Shown here: positions 17,733-26,668 of the stretch, piece after piece
Layout of the letters: each line of letters begins with the position of its first letter
How positions within the stretch are numbered: position 1 is the stretch's first letter
Origin: Lancefieldella parvula_C
GTDB lineage: Bacteria; Actinomycetota; Coriobacteriia; Coriobacteriales; Atopobiaceae
Reading direction: 5' to 3'
DNA: 64,000 nt
Assembly: GCF_000758945.1 (NCBI RefSeq)
Contig: NZ_JRND01000017.1
Coordinates: 1-64,000, forward strand
The notes under the pieces: model-generated
The model's database searches: none
Seen by the model: only the letters and a program-made list of their open reading frames with translations
Told to the model about the DNA's origin: nothing
Program-made: the position numbers and the translations under genes

Positions 17733-19955
17733 TTAGAGGTGAAGGACGCGGTCCTTGATCTCCTGGGTACGGCCCTGGTTCCAGAACTGAGTACCAATGT
17801 AGCCACAGGTACGACGAGCAACGTTCATCTTAGTCTGGTCACGGTTGCCGCAATGTGGGCACTCCCAAACCAGCTTGCCGTCCTCCTCGACAATCTGAAT
17901 CTCACCGTCATAACCGCACTCCTGGCAGAAGTCAGACTTGGTGTTGAGCTCTGCATACATGATGTGGTCATAGATGAACTGCATGACGCTGAGAACAGCC
18001 TCGATGTTGTCCTGCATGTTAGGAACCTCAACGTAAGAGATTGCTCCACCTGGGGAAAGACGCTGGAACTCAGACTCAAACTGGAGCTTCTGGAATGCGT
18101 CAATCTCTTCTGCAACGTGGACGTGGTAGCTGTTGGTGATGTAGCCCTTATCGGTGATGCCTGGGATAACACCAAAGCGGCGCTGAAGTGCCTTAGCAAA
18201 CTTGTAGGTAGTGGACTCAAGAGGAGTTCCGTAGAGGGAGTAATCGATATCCTCTGCTTCCTTCCACTCGGTGCACTTATCGTTCATGTGCTGCATAACC
18301 TGGAGTGCAAATGGAGTTGCCTCTTTGTCAGTGTGGCTGTGACCAGTCATAGCCTTAACGCACTCGTACAGGCCTGCATAACCAAGGGAAATAGTGGAGT
18401 ATCCGCCGTAAAGCAAAGGATCGATAACCTCGCCCTTGTCCAGGCGAGCAAGTGCGCCGTACTGCCAAAGGATAGGAGCAGCATCGGACAGGGTGCCCTT
18501 CAGGCGATCGTGACGAGCGCGAAGTGCACGGTGGCAAAGCTCAAGACGCTCATCAAAGATCTTCCAGAACTTGTCCATATCGCGACCAGCAGAAAGAGCA
18601 ACGTCAGGAAGGTTGATAGTTACAACACCCTGGTTGAAGCGGCCGTAATACTTAGGCTTGTTTGGCTCATAGTTCTTTGCGCGAGCAACGTTGTTGAAGC
18701 CATTACCAGAACGGTCTGGAGTCAGGAAGGAACGGCAGCCCATGCAAGTGAAGGTATCGCCCTCGCCTTCCTTCTCGCCCTTAGAAAGCTTGTACTCCTT
18801 CATCTTCTTCTCAGAGATGTAGTCAGGGACAAGGCGGCGAGCGGTGCACTTTGCAGCCATCTGAGTGAGGTAGTAGTACTTGGAATCCTCGTAAACGTTG
18901 TCCTCTTCAAGAACGTAGATGAGCTTAGGGAATGCAGGAGTAATCCAGACACCCTCCTCGTTCTTTACGCCCTGGTAACGCTGACGGAGCATCTCCTCAA
19001 TGATGAGTGCAAGATCCTGCTTCTCCTGCTCATTCTTTGCCTCGTTGAGGTACATGAAGACAGTAATGAAAGGAGCCTGGCCGTTGGTGGTCATCAAAGT
19101 GACAACCTGGTACTGAATGGTTTGAACACCACGAGAAACCTCATCACGAAGGCGCTTCTCAACCATCTCGTTGAGCTGCTCAGCAGAGAGCTCAACACCG
19201 ACGGAGTTCATCTCCTCCATAACAGTCTTGCGAATCTTCTTACGAGAAACATCAACAAAAGGAGCAAGGTGAGCCAGAGAGATGGACTGACCACCGTACT
19301 GGCAGGATGCTACCTGAGCAATGATCTGAGTTGCAATGTTGCATGCAGTGGAGAAGCTGTGTGGACGCTCAATCAGAGTACCGGAGATAACAGTGCCGTT
19401 CTGCAGCATGTCATCAAGGTTGATGAGGTCACAGTTGTGCATGTGCTGTGCAAAGTAATCGGAATCGTGGAAGTGGATAAGACCCTCGTTGTGAGCAGCA
19501 ACAATATCCTCTGGAAGAAGCTCACGCTGAACGAGGTCCTTAGAAACCTCACCAGCCATGTAGTCACGCTGAACAGAAACAACGGTAGGGTTCTTGTTGG
19601 AGTTCTCCTGCTTGACTTCCTCGTTGTTGCACTCAATCAGAGACAGAATCTTGTCATCGGTGGTGTTCTTGTGACGCTTTTGGTTCTGAATGTAACGGTA
19701 AATGATGTACTTACGAGCAACCTCAAAGCGGTCAAGAGCCATGAGCTGATCCTCGACGAGGTCCTGAACCTCCTCGACGGTAACAGTGTGTCCAGCCTTC
19801 TCGCACTCATCGGTAACGTTGAGAGAAGCAAACTGAATCTCACGCTCAGTCAGGCGCTGATCCTCAGAGACCTCTGCGTTAGCCTTAGCGATTGCGTTAA
19901 CAATCTTCTCAACCTCGAAGGTGACCTCTGAGCCATTGCGCTTGATAATCTTCAT
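17733..19955 (-). CDS. nrdD: Anaerobic ribonucleoside-triphosphate reductase
   Basis: 741 residues. An ATP-cone occupies about residues 1-90 (KIIKRNGSEVTFEVEKIVNAI). The catalytic barrel follows. Near the C-terminus a zinc site is formed by CQEC and CPHC, and the glycyl radical site is RRTCGYIG with the radical glycine near residue 719. It makes deoxyribonucleotides without oxygen, with NrdG as activator. The start at 19955 has AAGGAG eight bases upstream; an in-frame ATG at 20021 was rejected because it adds 22 unrelated residues. Two NrdR boxes lie upstream, so repression by NrdR is likely. Confidence 0.97.
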   Translation of the reverse strand: MKIIKRNGSEVTFEVEKIVNAIAKANAEVSEDQRLTEREIQFASLNVTDECEKAGHTVTVEEVQDLVEDQLMALDRFEVARKYIIYRYIQNQKRHKNTTDDKILSLIECNNEEVKQENSNKNPTVVSVQRDYMAGEVSKDLVQRELLPEDIVAAHNEGLIHFHDSDYFAQHMHNCDLINLDDMLQNGTVISGTLIERPHSFSTACNIATQIIAQVASCQYGGQSISLAHLAPFVDVSRKKIRKTVMEEMNSVGVELSAEQLNEMVEKRLRDEVSRGVQTIQYQVVTLMTTNGQAPFITVFMYLNEAKNEQEKQDLALIIEEMLRQRYQGVKNEEGVWITPAFPKLIYVLEEDNVYEDSKYYYLTQMAAKCTARRLVPDYISEKKMKEYKLSKGEKEGEGDTFTCMGCRSFLTPDRSGNGFNNVARAKNYEPNKPKYYGRFNQGVVTINLPDVALSAGRDMDKFWKIFDERLELCHRALRARHDRLKGTLSDAAPILWQYGALARLDKGEVIDPLLYGGYSTISLGYAGLYECVKAMTGHSHTDKEATPFALQVMQHMNDKCTEWKEAEDIDYSLYGTPLESTTYKFAKALQRRFGVIPGITDKGYITNSYHVHVAEEIDAFQKLQFESEFQRLSPGGAISYVEVPNMQDNIEAVLSVMQFIYDHIMYAELNTKSDFCQECGYDGEIQIVEEDGKLVWECPHCGNRDQTKMNVARRTCGYIGTQFWNQGRTQEIKDRVLHL

Positions 19956-20088
19956 GTGCAAACTCCTTGAACAAACGTTGGTGAAAGCAACGCTTTCATG
20001 CGTGTTTAATTGGATTATCACTGCGGTTTCTAAGCTTTTGCCTAAGCGAAGTAGTTGGGAACCCGCTTGTGTGATGGAAACTACTATG

Positions 20089-20136
20089 CCACAAGTTATA
20101 GTGTTTGGGTTCGAGAACTATAACAATATATTGTGA
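20089..20136 (-). promoter_or_regulatory. Paired NrdR boxes upstream of nrdD
   Basis: Two 16-bp sites, CCACAAGTTATAGTGT (20089-20104) and TAACAATATATTGTGA (20121-20136), both fit the NrdR consensus acaCwAtATaTwGtgt. Their starts are 32 bp apart, three helical turns, which is the spacing typical for NrdR operators. A possible -35 TTGTAT lies just upstream on the minus strand and the upstream box would cover its -10. They lie 134 bases before the nrdD start. Confidence 0.85.
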
Positions 20137-20345
20137 AATTTCCACACGAATACAAAATTATGTATTGACACGTTGCGGCAGCCAATATCTCTGCAGGTAG
20201 AAAATTAGCTAGAAACTTCGCTAATTACAAAATTTATTAATGGTCATAAAATAATTCGATTTTTTGTAAGTAGGCATTCGTCGCCTTTCACAAATGCGCC
20301 ACAATTCGTCCCTCAGTGCTCACTTGTGTTAAGCATTTGGGGACT
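20137..20345. other. Intergenic stretch upstream of the nrdD operators
   Basis: An AT-rich spacer between the NrdR boxes and the terminator at 20345. Apart from the likely -35 region of nrdD near 20150 I see no gene, repeat or strong structure in it. Confidence 0.6.
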
Positions 20346-20373
20346 AAAAAAGCCGACACAAAATGCCGGCTTT
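20345..20373 (-). terminator. Terminator after the GT2 gene
   Basis: A 7-bp stem AAAGCCG/CGGCTTT (20349-20355 and 20367-20373) is followed by six T on the minus strand. Confidence 0.8.
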
Positions 20374-20378
20374 GATGG

Positions 20379-21368
20379 CTAGTCTAGTGGAGGCTGTGGG
20401 CGCCAGGTTGCGTCTTTATAGATAAGGCGTGCATCCTTCCAGCCCTTTATAAGGCGAGAAAGGCCAGACGAGAAGTGCGCTCTGTCTACCAAAATGAGTC
20501 GAATAATCTCTTTTGCAAAGGTCAGAGCGGTACCAACACCAAAGAGCACAGGGTTGTAATCACCGTGAACCTGGAAGTAACGGGCAATATAGCCGCGGTT
20601 ACGTGTGATGTAATAGCGCGTCATATCAGAGGTTGAATTAAGCTGACGCACAGAACCAATACTCTGACCAGGAACTTCTCGACATCTTGAAAGAACAAAG
20701 TCTGGAATCAAAATAGGCTGCGTTACCTTGCTGGCCAAATAGCCATATAAGGCGTCATCCCAATAGATAAAGAAGCGCGCGTCAGGTAGGCCAATCTTCT
20801 GCACCACAGAGCGCTTAAAGCAGGCGCCCTCAAAGCACATCACATTGCACTCGCGATAAGGCACACCGTCAAAGCCAGCCTTTGCCAGCGGATTGTAGAT
20901 GCCCAGGGCGGTGCTAAAGCGATACTGCCAGAAGAAAGGACCACCATCAAAGTCGTAGCGCTGACCTTGGATAACCTCAGCCTTATCTGACCATGCGTCA
21001 AGCTTATCAAGACCATCAGGCAGCACAGCTACGTCATCGTCCATAACCCAGAACCATTCGGCACCCAGCTCATAACCTACGCGCACACCCTCAGAGAAGC
21101 CGCCGGAGCCTCCAGTGTTTTGCTCCATAGGGACGTAACACACGCGATTAGTGCCACCATGAGCGTCGGGATCATCAGTGGTTTCTCCCCACGTGGTTTT
21201 GACCTTCTCCGAAAACTCCGACACAAGAGAGGCTGTCTCAGAGGAGTTTTCGTTGTCCACAACAATGATGCGCCATGGAGCCTGCGTGAGCTGCGTAATG
21301 GAATTGAGCAGGTTGGAAAGAAGTTCCTGGCGTTTAAAGGTGACTATGACAAGGGCGGTGCGCTTCAT
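20379..21368 (-). CDS. GT2-family glycosyltransferase (galactofuranosyl/rhamnosyl type)
   Basis: 329 residues. The GT-A nucleotide-binding start is ALVIVTFKR, the metal/nucleotide site is WFWVMDDDV, and the acceptor half holds FIYWDDALYGYLASK, a pattern of WbbL/GlfT-like enzymes that add rhamnose or galactofuranose. It is probably a soluble or peripheral cytoplasmic enzyme of cell-wall glycan synthesis. The gene is divergent from the next glycosyltransferase with 73 bases between them, so a shared promoter region is likely. The donor sugar is not determinable from the sequence. Confidence 0.88.
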   Translation of the reverse strand: MKRTALVIVTFKRQELLSNLLNSITQLTQAPWRIIVVDNENSSETASLVSEFSEKVKTTWGETTDDPDAHGGTNRVCYVPMEQNTGGSGGFSEGVRVGYELGAEWFWVMDDDVAVLPDGLDKLDAWSDKAEVIQGQRYDFDGGPFFWQYRFSTALGIYNPLAKAGFDGVPYRECNVMCFEGACFKRSVVQKIGLPDARFFIYWDDALYGYLASKVTQPILIPDFVLSRCREVPGQSIGSVRQLNSTSDMTRYYITRNRGYIARYFQVHGDYNPVLFGVGTALTFAKEIIRLILVDRAHFSSGLSRLIKGWKDARLIYKDATWRPQPPLD

Positions 21369-21441
21369 ATTTCCTCAAAATGTGACTTCGTGAGTGAGTT
21401 GATGCCTATATAGTATAAAGCAGCAATCAAAAGGAGTTTAG

Positions 21442-22608
21442 ATGAGTCACGCTCAAAACCACCAACCTTTGGTTTCTCTTGTTGTGCCCATATACAACGT
21501 TGCAGACTATCTGGAGCAATGCCTGGCAAGTATTCAATCACAGAGCTACACAAACCTGGAGATTATCTGCCTAAACGATGGCTCAACTGACTCGTCTCTA
21601 GCTCTTTTGGAAGCATACGCTGCCCGTGATGGTCGCATTGTCATCATCGACAAAGAAAATGAGGGTTACGGAGCAACGTGCAATCGTGGCATTGCCGCAG
21701 CTCACGGCTCATGGGTGGGTATTGTTGAGCCTGACGATTACCTTGAGCCAACCATGGTTCAAGAGCTTGTTGATCTTATCCAGGCAAACGGTGGAGAAAG
21801 CCAGGTAGATATTGCCCGCTCTGCCTATTGGCGCGTATTTGGCAATCAGAAAAATGGCCGTGCGGGAGTAAAGTCGCAGTTCAAAGGAACTGTCAGTGCT
21901 GCCGAGTACAGAGTTCCCTGCGCATATAAGGGCCGCGTCAAGCCTTTTCATCAACCTTGCTCTATTGATCAGATGGCACAGCTTCTGCTGCACCATCCTG
22001 CCATTTGGACGGCGCTCTATCGCAAGGAATTCTTGACCCAAAACCACATCAACTTCAAAGAAGTCCCAGGTGCAGGCTGGGTGGACAATCCCTTCCTCAT
22101 TGCCTCGCATTGCTGCGGAGCTCGCATAGTGTACACAGACTCTGCGCTCTACAACTATCGCGAGAATGGCTATGCAGAAGCCGCTACCTTTGCGCAGCGT
22201 CAGCCTAAAATTCCGCTTGAGCGCTGGAACGACATGATGGATGTTGTGGATGCACGCAACATTACCTCAGACGTGGTACTCAACGCGCTCACACTGCGCG
22301 GCATCAACTATGCGCTGCTTACAAAAGACGCGCTTACCTGGCGAGAAGAACATGATGCTGCAGGTGAGGTTGACTCAGAAGTGCACGATCTTCTCGCCAA
22401 GAGCTTTGAGCGCATGGACGCAAAGCGCGTGTTTGAAAACCCAGCAATCTCAGGCTCTGGAAAAGCTTTCTTTGCACAGGTGCGAGGTATTGCTCTGCCA
22501 AAAGATAACAAGTTTGCACGCTATGCATATCTAGCCAAAGAGGGATTTTTCCGTGTCAAAAATGACGGCATAGCACAGACGTTTAAATCGCTCATGGACA
22601 GGCGTTAA
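21442..22608 (+). CDS. GT2-family glycosyltransferase
   Basis: 388 residues. The N-terminal 230 residues are a family-2 glycosyltransferase domain: LVSLVVPIYNVADYLEQCL, LNDGSTDSS, ATCNRGIAAAHG and the metal site VEPDDYL. The remainder is helical, without recognisable repeats. AAGGAG lies seven bases upstream of the ATG. It is read away from the GT2 gene at 20379 and is followed directly by three 13-bp tandem repeats. A role in surface polysaccharide assembly is likely; donor and acceptor are unknown. Confidence 0.9.
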   Translation: MSHAQNHQPLVSLVVPIYNVADYLEQCLASIQSQSYTNLEIICLNDGSTDSSLALLEAYAARDGRIVIIDKENEGYGATCNRGIAAAHGSWVGIVEPDDYLEPTMVQELVDLIQANGGESQVDIARSAYWRVFGNQKNGRAGVKSQFKGTVSAAEYRVPCAYKGRVKPFHQPCSIDQMAQLLLHHPAIWTALYRKEFLTQNHINFKEVPGAGWVDNPFLIASHCCGARIVYTDSALYNYRENGYAEAATFAQRQPKIPLERWNDMMDVVDARNITSDVVLNALTLRGINYALLTKDALTWREEHDAAGEVDSEVHDLLAKSFERMDAKRVFENPAISGSGKAFFAQVRGIALPKDNKFARYAYLAKEGFFRVKNDGIAQTFKSLMDRR

Positions 22609-22646
22609 GACTGGCCCTAAAGACTGGCCCTAAAGACTGGCTCTAA
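22608..22646 (+). repeat. Three tandem 13-bp repeats after the GT2 gene
   Basis: AGACTGGCCCTAA at 22608-22620 and 22621-22633, then AGACTGGCTCTAA at 22634-22646. The first copy begins with the last base of the stop codon. Confidence 0.9.
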
Positions 22647-22714
22647 ACACAAATCGTCAGGCTGCTCTAGAATCACACAGTTAAATTTTGATGCTGCTTA
22701 TGTGTCACTGCAGC

Positions 22715-23755
22715 TTATACCAGTGGAATGCGCATAAAACGTGCATACCATACGGCTCTACGTACATAGGCATAACGAGCTTGTGTTGTAGTAGACAAAA
22801 TAGCACCAAGCAAGGCATGAGCTACCAGTCGCGGAGAAGTTGCTTCAGTGACAATAAGGTGCGCTACAGGATTAGAAAGAATCTTGACGATAAAGTTTTC
22901 TTTTTCCTCATGGCTGAGCTGGGATTCTTCGTTGAATACAGGATACATATTCATAAGAAGTTTGCTGATCAAGTAGCGACTAATCAACTTTTGAACTTTT
23001 TTGGAGTTTGCAAAGCCAAGATGCTTGGCAAGAGCCATGAGTGCCTGACGTTCCTGAGTAAGTTCATCCATAGAAGCAGCAATAGTTATTTCTTCCTCAG
23101 AAGATTCCTTTGGTACATCAACAAAAATTGCTTCTGGGGCGTACGTAACATGTTTTGCAATCTCAAAACAGTAGCCAACAAAATTGCACTCGCCATCAGT
23201 CTCTGGCTCATGCTTAATCTCGGTCAAAATGCGTGTTGAGCACAGCTTTCCGCTCATAGACGTCAAATAAGGAAGCTGCGACTCCTCAAATACCTGCAAC
23301 AATGCAGAAGCTTTTGAACCAAAAACCTTTTTGCATTCCATAGGTGAATTGGCAGTTTTCATATGCGCAATAACAATATCAGCCGCTTTAGGTGAACCAA
23401 CAGGACCCAAAGCAGTAGCTGCAGAATAAAGCTCCTGCAAAAGGTGGGAGTTAAACCTATAAGAAGGCTCAGTGGTAAGCGTATAAGCTCCGCGAGCACG
23501 ACCCTGAGCAATCTCAAGCGCAACAAAATGGCTAATGCCTGATTGGCACAAGACATCTAAACGAGGCTCTTGATTGGCAAGGTTATCTAACATGCGAGCA
23601 ATCTGGGGATCGGAACTGTTGTCAACGATGATGAGCTCCCAATGAGGATATGTCTGCTCTTGAAGTTGCCTAATTACCGTTCTAATAGCATCAGCATCAT
23701 TATCAGCAGCCATGAGAACCGAAATCATATGTGGATTGTATGAGCGCTCGTGCAT
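22715..23755 (-). CDS. GT2-like protein with degenerate metal site
   Basis: 346 residues. The N-terminus is GT-A-like (ISVLMAADNDADAIRTVIRQL, WELIIVDNSSDP), but where family-2 enzymes have a DxD after the glycine-rich turn this protein reads GAYTLTTEPSYRF, so the metal-binding acid residues are not in place. The C-terminal 200 residues are helical and unrecognised. GGGGGA lies upstream of the ATG. It is convergent with the GT2 gene at 21442. It may be a non-catalytic partner of a glycosyltransferase or use a different mechanism; that is inference. Confidence 0.6.
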   Translation of the reverse strand: MHERSYNPHMISVLMAADNDADAIRTVIRQLQEQTYPHWELIIVDNSSDPQIARMLDNLANQEPRLDVLCQSGISHFVALEIAQGRARGAYTLTTEPSYRFNSHLLQELYSAATALGPVGSPKAADIVIAHMKTANSPMECKKVFGSKASALLQVFEESQLPYLTSMSGKLCSTRILTEIKHEPETDGECNFVGYCFEIAKHVTYAPEAIFVDVPKESSEEEITIAASMDELTQERQALMALAKHLGFANSKKVQKLISRYLISKLLMNMYPVFNEESQLSHEEKENFIVKILSNPVAHLIVTEATSPRLVAHALLGAILSTTTQARYAYVRRAVWYARFMRIPLV

Positions 23756-23927
23756 TCCACATCCCCCAAACTGGTCCTAAATTTTAGATACCAGTTTACC
23801 CATAAAAAGTGAATTAAAAAGACATTTTTATTCTATCAAAATCTCTCCACATATCGTGTTTAACTGCTGTTATGTGGACATCTGACCTATTTTGCAGGAG
23901 CGGCGCTACACACAACGCCCATAACGT

Positions 23928-24668
23928 CTATACGAGCATGCCAACAAGCTTTCCTAAGGCCGTAGGGTCAACGGTAGTGCCACTTGAACCTTCAACAACA
24001 GGAGCTTCATCATGCTCAAGATTAGACACGCCAATTGGCTGCACAATCTCTACAAGCTCAAGAAGCTGATTGGGATTCATATCGGTAATCATTGAAGACA
24101 ACAAACTAGAAGCATTGCTTACCAGTGAACGAGCGCCCGAACCAGAAAGTGCCGAGATTTTCTCCCACACATCATCTGTGGCAATGATAACGTGCGTAAT
24201 CTTGATGTTGGTGACAGAAGCAAGTGCGCTAACAAAAGCGCTCTGACTGTCATCTTTGTAAATATCTGCCAGTGTTTTAGCGTTTGAGTCTACTTCTGCA
24301 TACACATCAGTAGGAATAGACACTATATGGCCGGTTCCCTGCGTGCGATCAATGACCAAAAGCCGTACAGACTGAAGAGTCGAATCCCCTGCCTTAAGCG
24401 AATTTGTGCTGATAACGGCATAGGTAAGAAAGTCATCATCAGATTGTGTAGTGCCATCCGGATTGCCTGAAACACTTTGGCTCTTTACAGCCTTGTTAAG
24501 CCCATGATCTCCCAAGTGAGACTCAAGCTGCGCGCGATCCCAAAGAGTTACAACAACAATGCCCACAAGCACGGCAACAATGGCAATTACGGCGAGGCCA
24601 ATCACGTTGGTATAGGGATTCTCACGCGGAACATCGCTGCGCTCAAATCTTTCTCTTTTCCTAAACAT
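23928..24668 (-). CDS. Divergent LCP (LytR-CpsA-Psr)-like membrane-anchored protein
   Basis: 246 residues: a basic cytoplasmic N-terminus, one membrane helix (about 24-44), then an extracytoplasmic domain. That domain resembles the first half of an LCP phosphotransferase (LLVIDRTQGTGHIVSIPTDVYAEV, then a helix and a VTNIKITHVIIATDDVWEKI strand). The family's SIPRD arginine is replaced by threonine here (SIPTD) and the protein ends early. Intact LCP proteins attach wall polymers to peptidoglycan. This one is probably not catalytic. It lies between glycosyltransferase genes and truA. Assignment to the family is tentative. Confidence 0.55.
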   Translation of the reverse strand: MFRKRERFERSDVPRENPYTNVIGLAVIAIVAVLVGIVVVTLWDRAQLESHLGDHGLNKAVKSQSVSGNPDGTTQSDDDFLTYAVISTNSLKAGDSTLQSVRLLVIDRTQGTGHIVSIPTDVYAEVDSNAKTLADIYKDDSQSAFVSALASVTNIKITHVIIATDDVWEKISALSGSGARSLVSNASSLLSSMITDMNPNQLLELVEIVQPIGVSNLEHDEAPVVEGSSGTTVDPTALGKLVGMLV

Positions 24669-24866
24669 ACTGGCTCCCTACCTCACTGCTCATCAGTTCT
24701 GCAAGAGCTCCTAAAAAAGACGCTCTCTTCTATGATGCTATTTCTTTGCGAGGGAAACCACCGCACACAATACAAGTGGTAGAAAAGTCTTCGTGAACGG
24801 CGCGAGAAGACCGATGAAGCTGGATTGGCACACAGATACTACGACTCAATCAAGGAACCGAAAGCG

Positions 24867-25763
24867 CTACCAGGGTTGCAAAACACCCTCTGGATAGCGA
24901 ACGCTTACAAACGTGAGGCCCTGAGCAGGCGCACAACTACCAGCGGCAATTCTATTCTGAGCAGCTAGAACCTCGTCGATCCACTCAACAGGCCTGTGAC
25001 CTCGGCCAATCTCAACCAGCGTGCCCACAATCGTGCGCACCATGTTATGCAAGAAGGCGTTACCCGTAATATCAACTGCAATGAGTTTCTCGCCAGCTTC
25101 TTCAATTTCTTCAACGGTAAGGCGCTCCACAAAACGATGTGTTGGCTTGCCCTCGGCAGAAATTGCCTTGCAGAAGCTCTTGAAATCGTGCTCCCCCACC
25201 AACGCCTGCGCCGCCTTGTCCATAAGCTCTGCGTCCAAGTGGCCGTTGTACCACCACACGTGGTCCCAGCCCAGCACGGGACGAGCGCTACCTGCACAAA
25301 TGCGATAGCGGTACGAGCGAGCCTGGGCATCAAAGCGTGCCGAGAAACCCTGTGGGGCGCGAAAGAGTTGTCGGATAGAGATGTCATCGTCGGTCAGAGC
25401 GGTAAGCGAGCGGACGAGTTTCTCGCCAGATAGCGCCAGCTCAGCGCCGTACACAGGAAGGCTCACGTACTGGGCCTGGGCGTGCACGCCGGCGTCGGTT
25501 CTGCCTGCACAGGTGAGCTCAACCTCTCTGCGCAAAACGGTCTGAAGCGCGCGGCGAAGGTCTCCTGCAACGGTGCGCTGGGTGGGCTGCTCGGCAAAGC
25601 CGCAGAATGCAGCGCCGCGATAACCTAGCTGGATAACAAGCGTGGCTTCAGGCTCAGAAGGAACTTCAGCGAGAGTCTCAGGAGCTGAAGGCTCAGCCGA
25701 AGACTCCTCGCATGCATCAAAACTGCAATTTGATGCAATATTTTGTGATGTTTCTGAGTTCAT
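24867..25763 (-). CDS. truA: tRNA pseudouridine(38-40) synthase
   Basis: 298 residues. After about 40 non-conserved acidic, Ser-rich residues the TruA fold begins (LVIQLGYRGAAFCGFAEQP). The catalytic aspartate is D90 in AGRTDAGVHA, and the C-terminal ITGNAFLHNMVRTIVGTLVEIGRG is typical. It converts uridines 38-40 of the anticodon stem to pseudouridine. The only start available is ATG 25763 with GGGAG just upstream, so the N-terminal extension appears to be real. It follows ecfA and ecfT in the conserved order seen behind rplQ. Confidence 0.95.
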   Translation of the reverse strand: MNSETSQNIASNCSFDACEESSAEPSAPETLAEVPSEPEATLVIQLGYRGAAFCGFAEQPTQRTVAGDLRRALQTVLRREVELTCAGRTDAGVHAQAQYVSLPVYGAELALSGEKLVRSLTALTDDDISIRQLFRAPQGFSARFDAQARSYRYRICAGSARPVLGWDHVWWYNGHLDAELMDKAAQALVGEHDFKSFCKAISAEGKPTHRFVERLTVEEIEEAGEKLIAVDITGNAFLHNMVRTIVGTLVEIGRGHRPVEWIDEVLAAQNRIAAGSCAPAQGLTFVSVRYPEGVLQPW

Positions 25764-25891
25764 GAAGCTCCCTGAAATGACTTGTGCCCGCTAGAGTGAT
25801 TGTATCGTAGGCTCAAAGTTGACGCACGTATTGTAGCTGCTGGACACAAGACCGCTACAGCAATGCAAGGTTGTTCAGCAATGCAAGATCA

Positions 25892-26668
25892 CTACAGCGC
25901 TGTAAGACCAAGACACAGTGCAACCCACAGCAGCAACACTACCCAATCAACAAGCTGCACTTTTGCAGAGATACGCGTACGTTTAGCTGCGCCAAGACAG
26001 CGATCTGTCATTGTTTGCGCCATCTGATCTGCGCGCTGAAAGAGCGAGACGGTCAGCGGCACCAAAAGCGTAAACCACTTTTTGATGCGCTCAACAATAC
26101 CGCCTGATTCAAAATTGAATCCACGTGCCCTCTGAGCTGCTCTAATTCTGTCGAGTTCTTCTAAAGTAAGCGGAATTGCCCTCAGAGCAATTGAGAGCAC
26201 AATGCTCAAACCATCAACGTCAACACGAATAATGCGCAGCGGCAGCAAGAGTACAGAAAAGCCATCAGCAAGCTGCGTAGGTGTAGTTGTTGATGCCACT
26301 GATAAAACCAGCGCCAAGGCAAGCAACACGCGGGCAATAGCTACCGTGCTTCTGTAAAAACCCGCCACAGATAGACCAACTGATCCAGAAAAAATGATAT
26401 CGGGATGTCCAATAAACACCAGCGTATTGGCCACAAATGATATAAGCAGAATGAACGCTGCAGGCTTTGCTACGCGCAAAAACTCTGGCAAGCTTACACG
26501 AGCACTCCACAAAAGGCTCACGCAAATCAAGGCGAACACCGCAAAGGCAAGTGGCTGCTGTACTGAGAAGAGAGCAACAATACCCACAAAAGTGGCAACG
26601 ATTTTTGTCTGCGCTGTCAATGAAGCAAGCGAGAAGCGCTTAAGCAGAGCACAGGGGCACTTAGACAT
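25892..26668 (-). CDS. ecfT: ECF transporter transmembrane subunit
   Basis: 258 residues with five or six hydrophobic helices. The first coupling motif RAQRARGFNF is clear. The second, usually an ARG/ERGY type, reads RADQMAQTMTDRCLG, so the glycine after the arginine is replaced by cysteine. EcfT couples the two ATPases to a substrate-binding S component. ATG 26668 has GGAGG six bases upstream and overlaps the stop of ecfA by eight bases, so the genes are coupled. No S component is next to it, as in the group II (shared module) ECF transporters. Confidence 0.92.
   Translation of the reverse strand: MSKCPCALLKRFSLASLTAQTKIVATFVGIVALFSVQQPLAFAVFALICVSLLWSARVSLPEFLRVAKPAAFILLISFVANTLVFIGHPDIIFSGSVGLSVAGFYRSTVAIARVLLALALVLSVASTTTPTQLADGFSVLLLPLRIIRVDVDGLSIVLSIALRAIPLTLEELDRIRAAQRARGFNFESGGIVERIKKWFTLLVPLTVSLFQRADQMAQTMTDRCLGAAKRTRISAKVQLVDWVVLLLWVALCLGLTAL

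Noticed and set aside
17739..19931. A long open frame on the plus strand opposite nrdD; similar long plus-strand frames lie opposite fusA (45876-48605), rpoC (50940-53735) and rpoB (55211-57817).
   Set aside because: They mirror strongly biased codons of highly expressed genes on the other strand, match no protein pattern, lack ribosome binding sites and are Leu/Val/Asn-rich in the way antisense frames are.
24720..24866. A plus-strand stretch beside truA whose frame reads a little like a protein remnant (AGLAHRYYDSIKEP).
   Set aside because: No family was recognised, stops interrupt it upstream and it is too short to support a pseudogene call.
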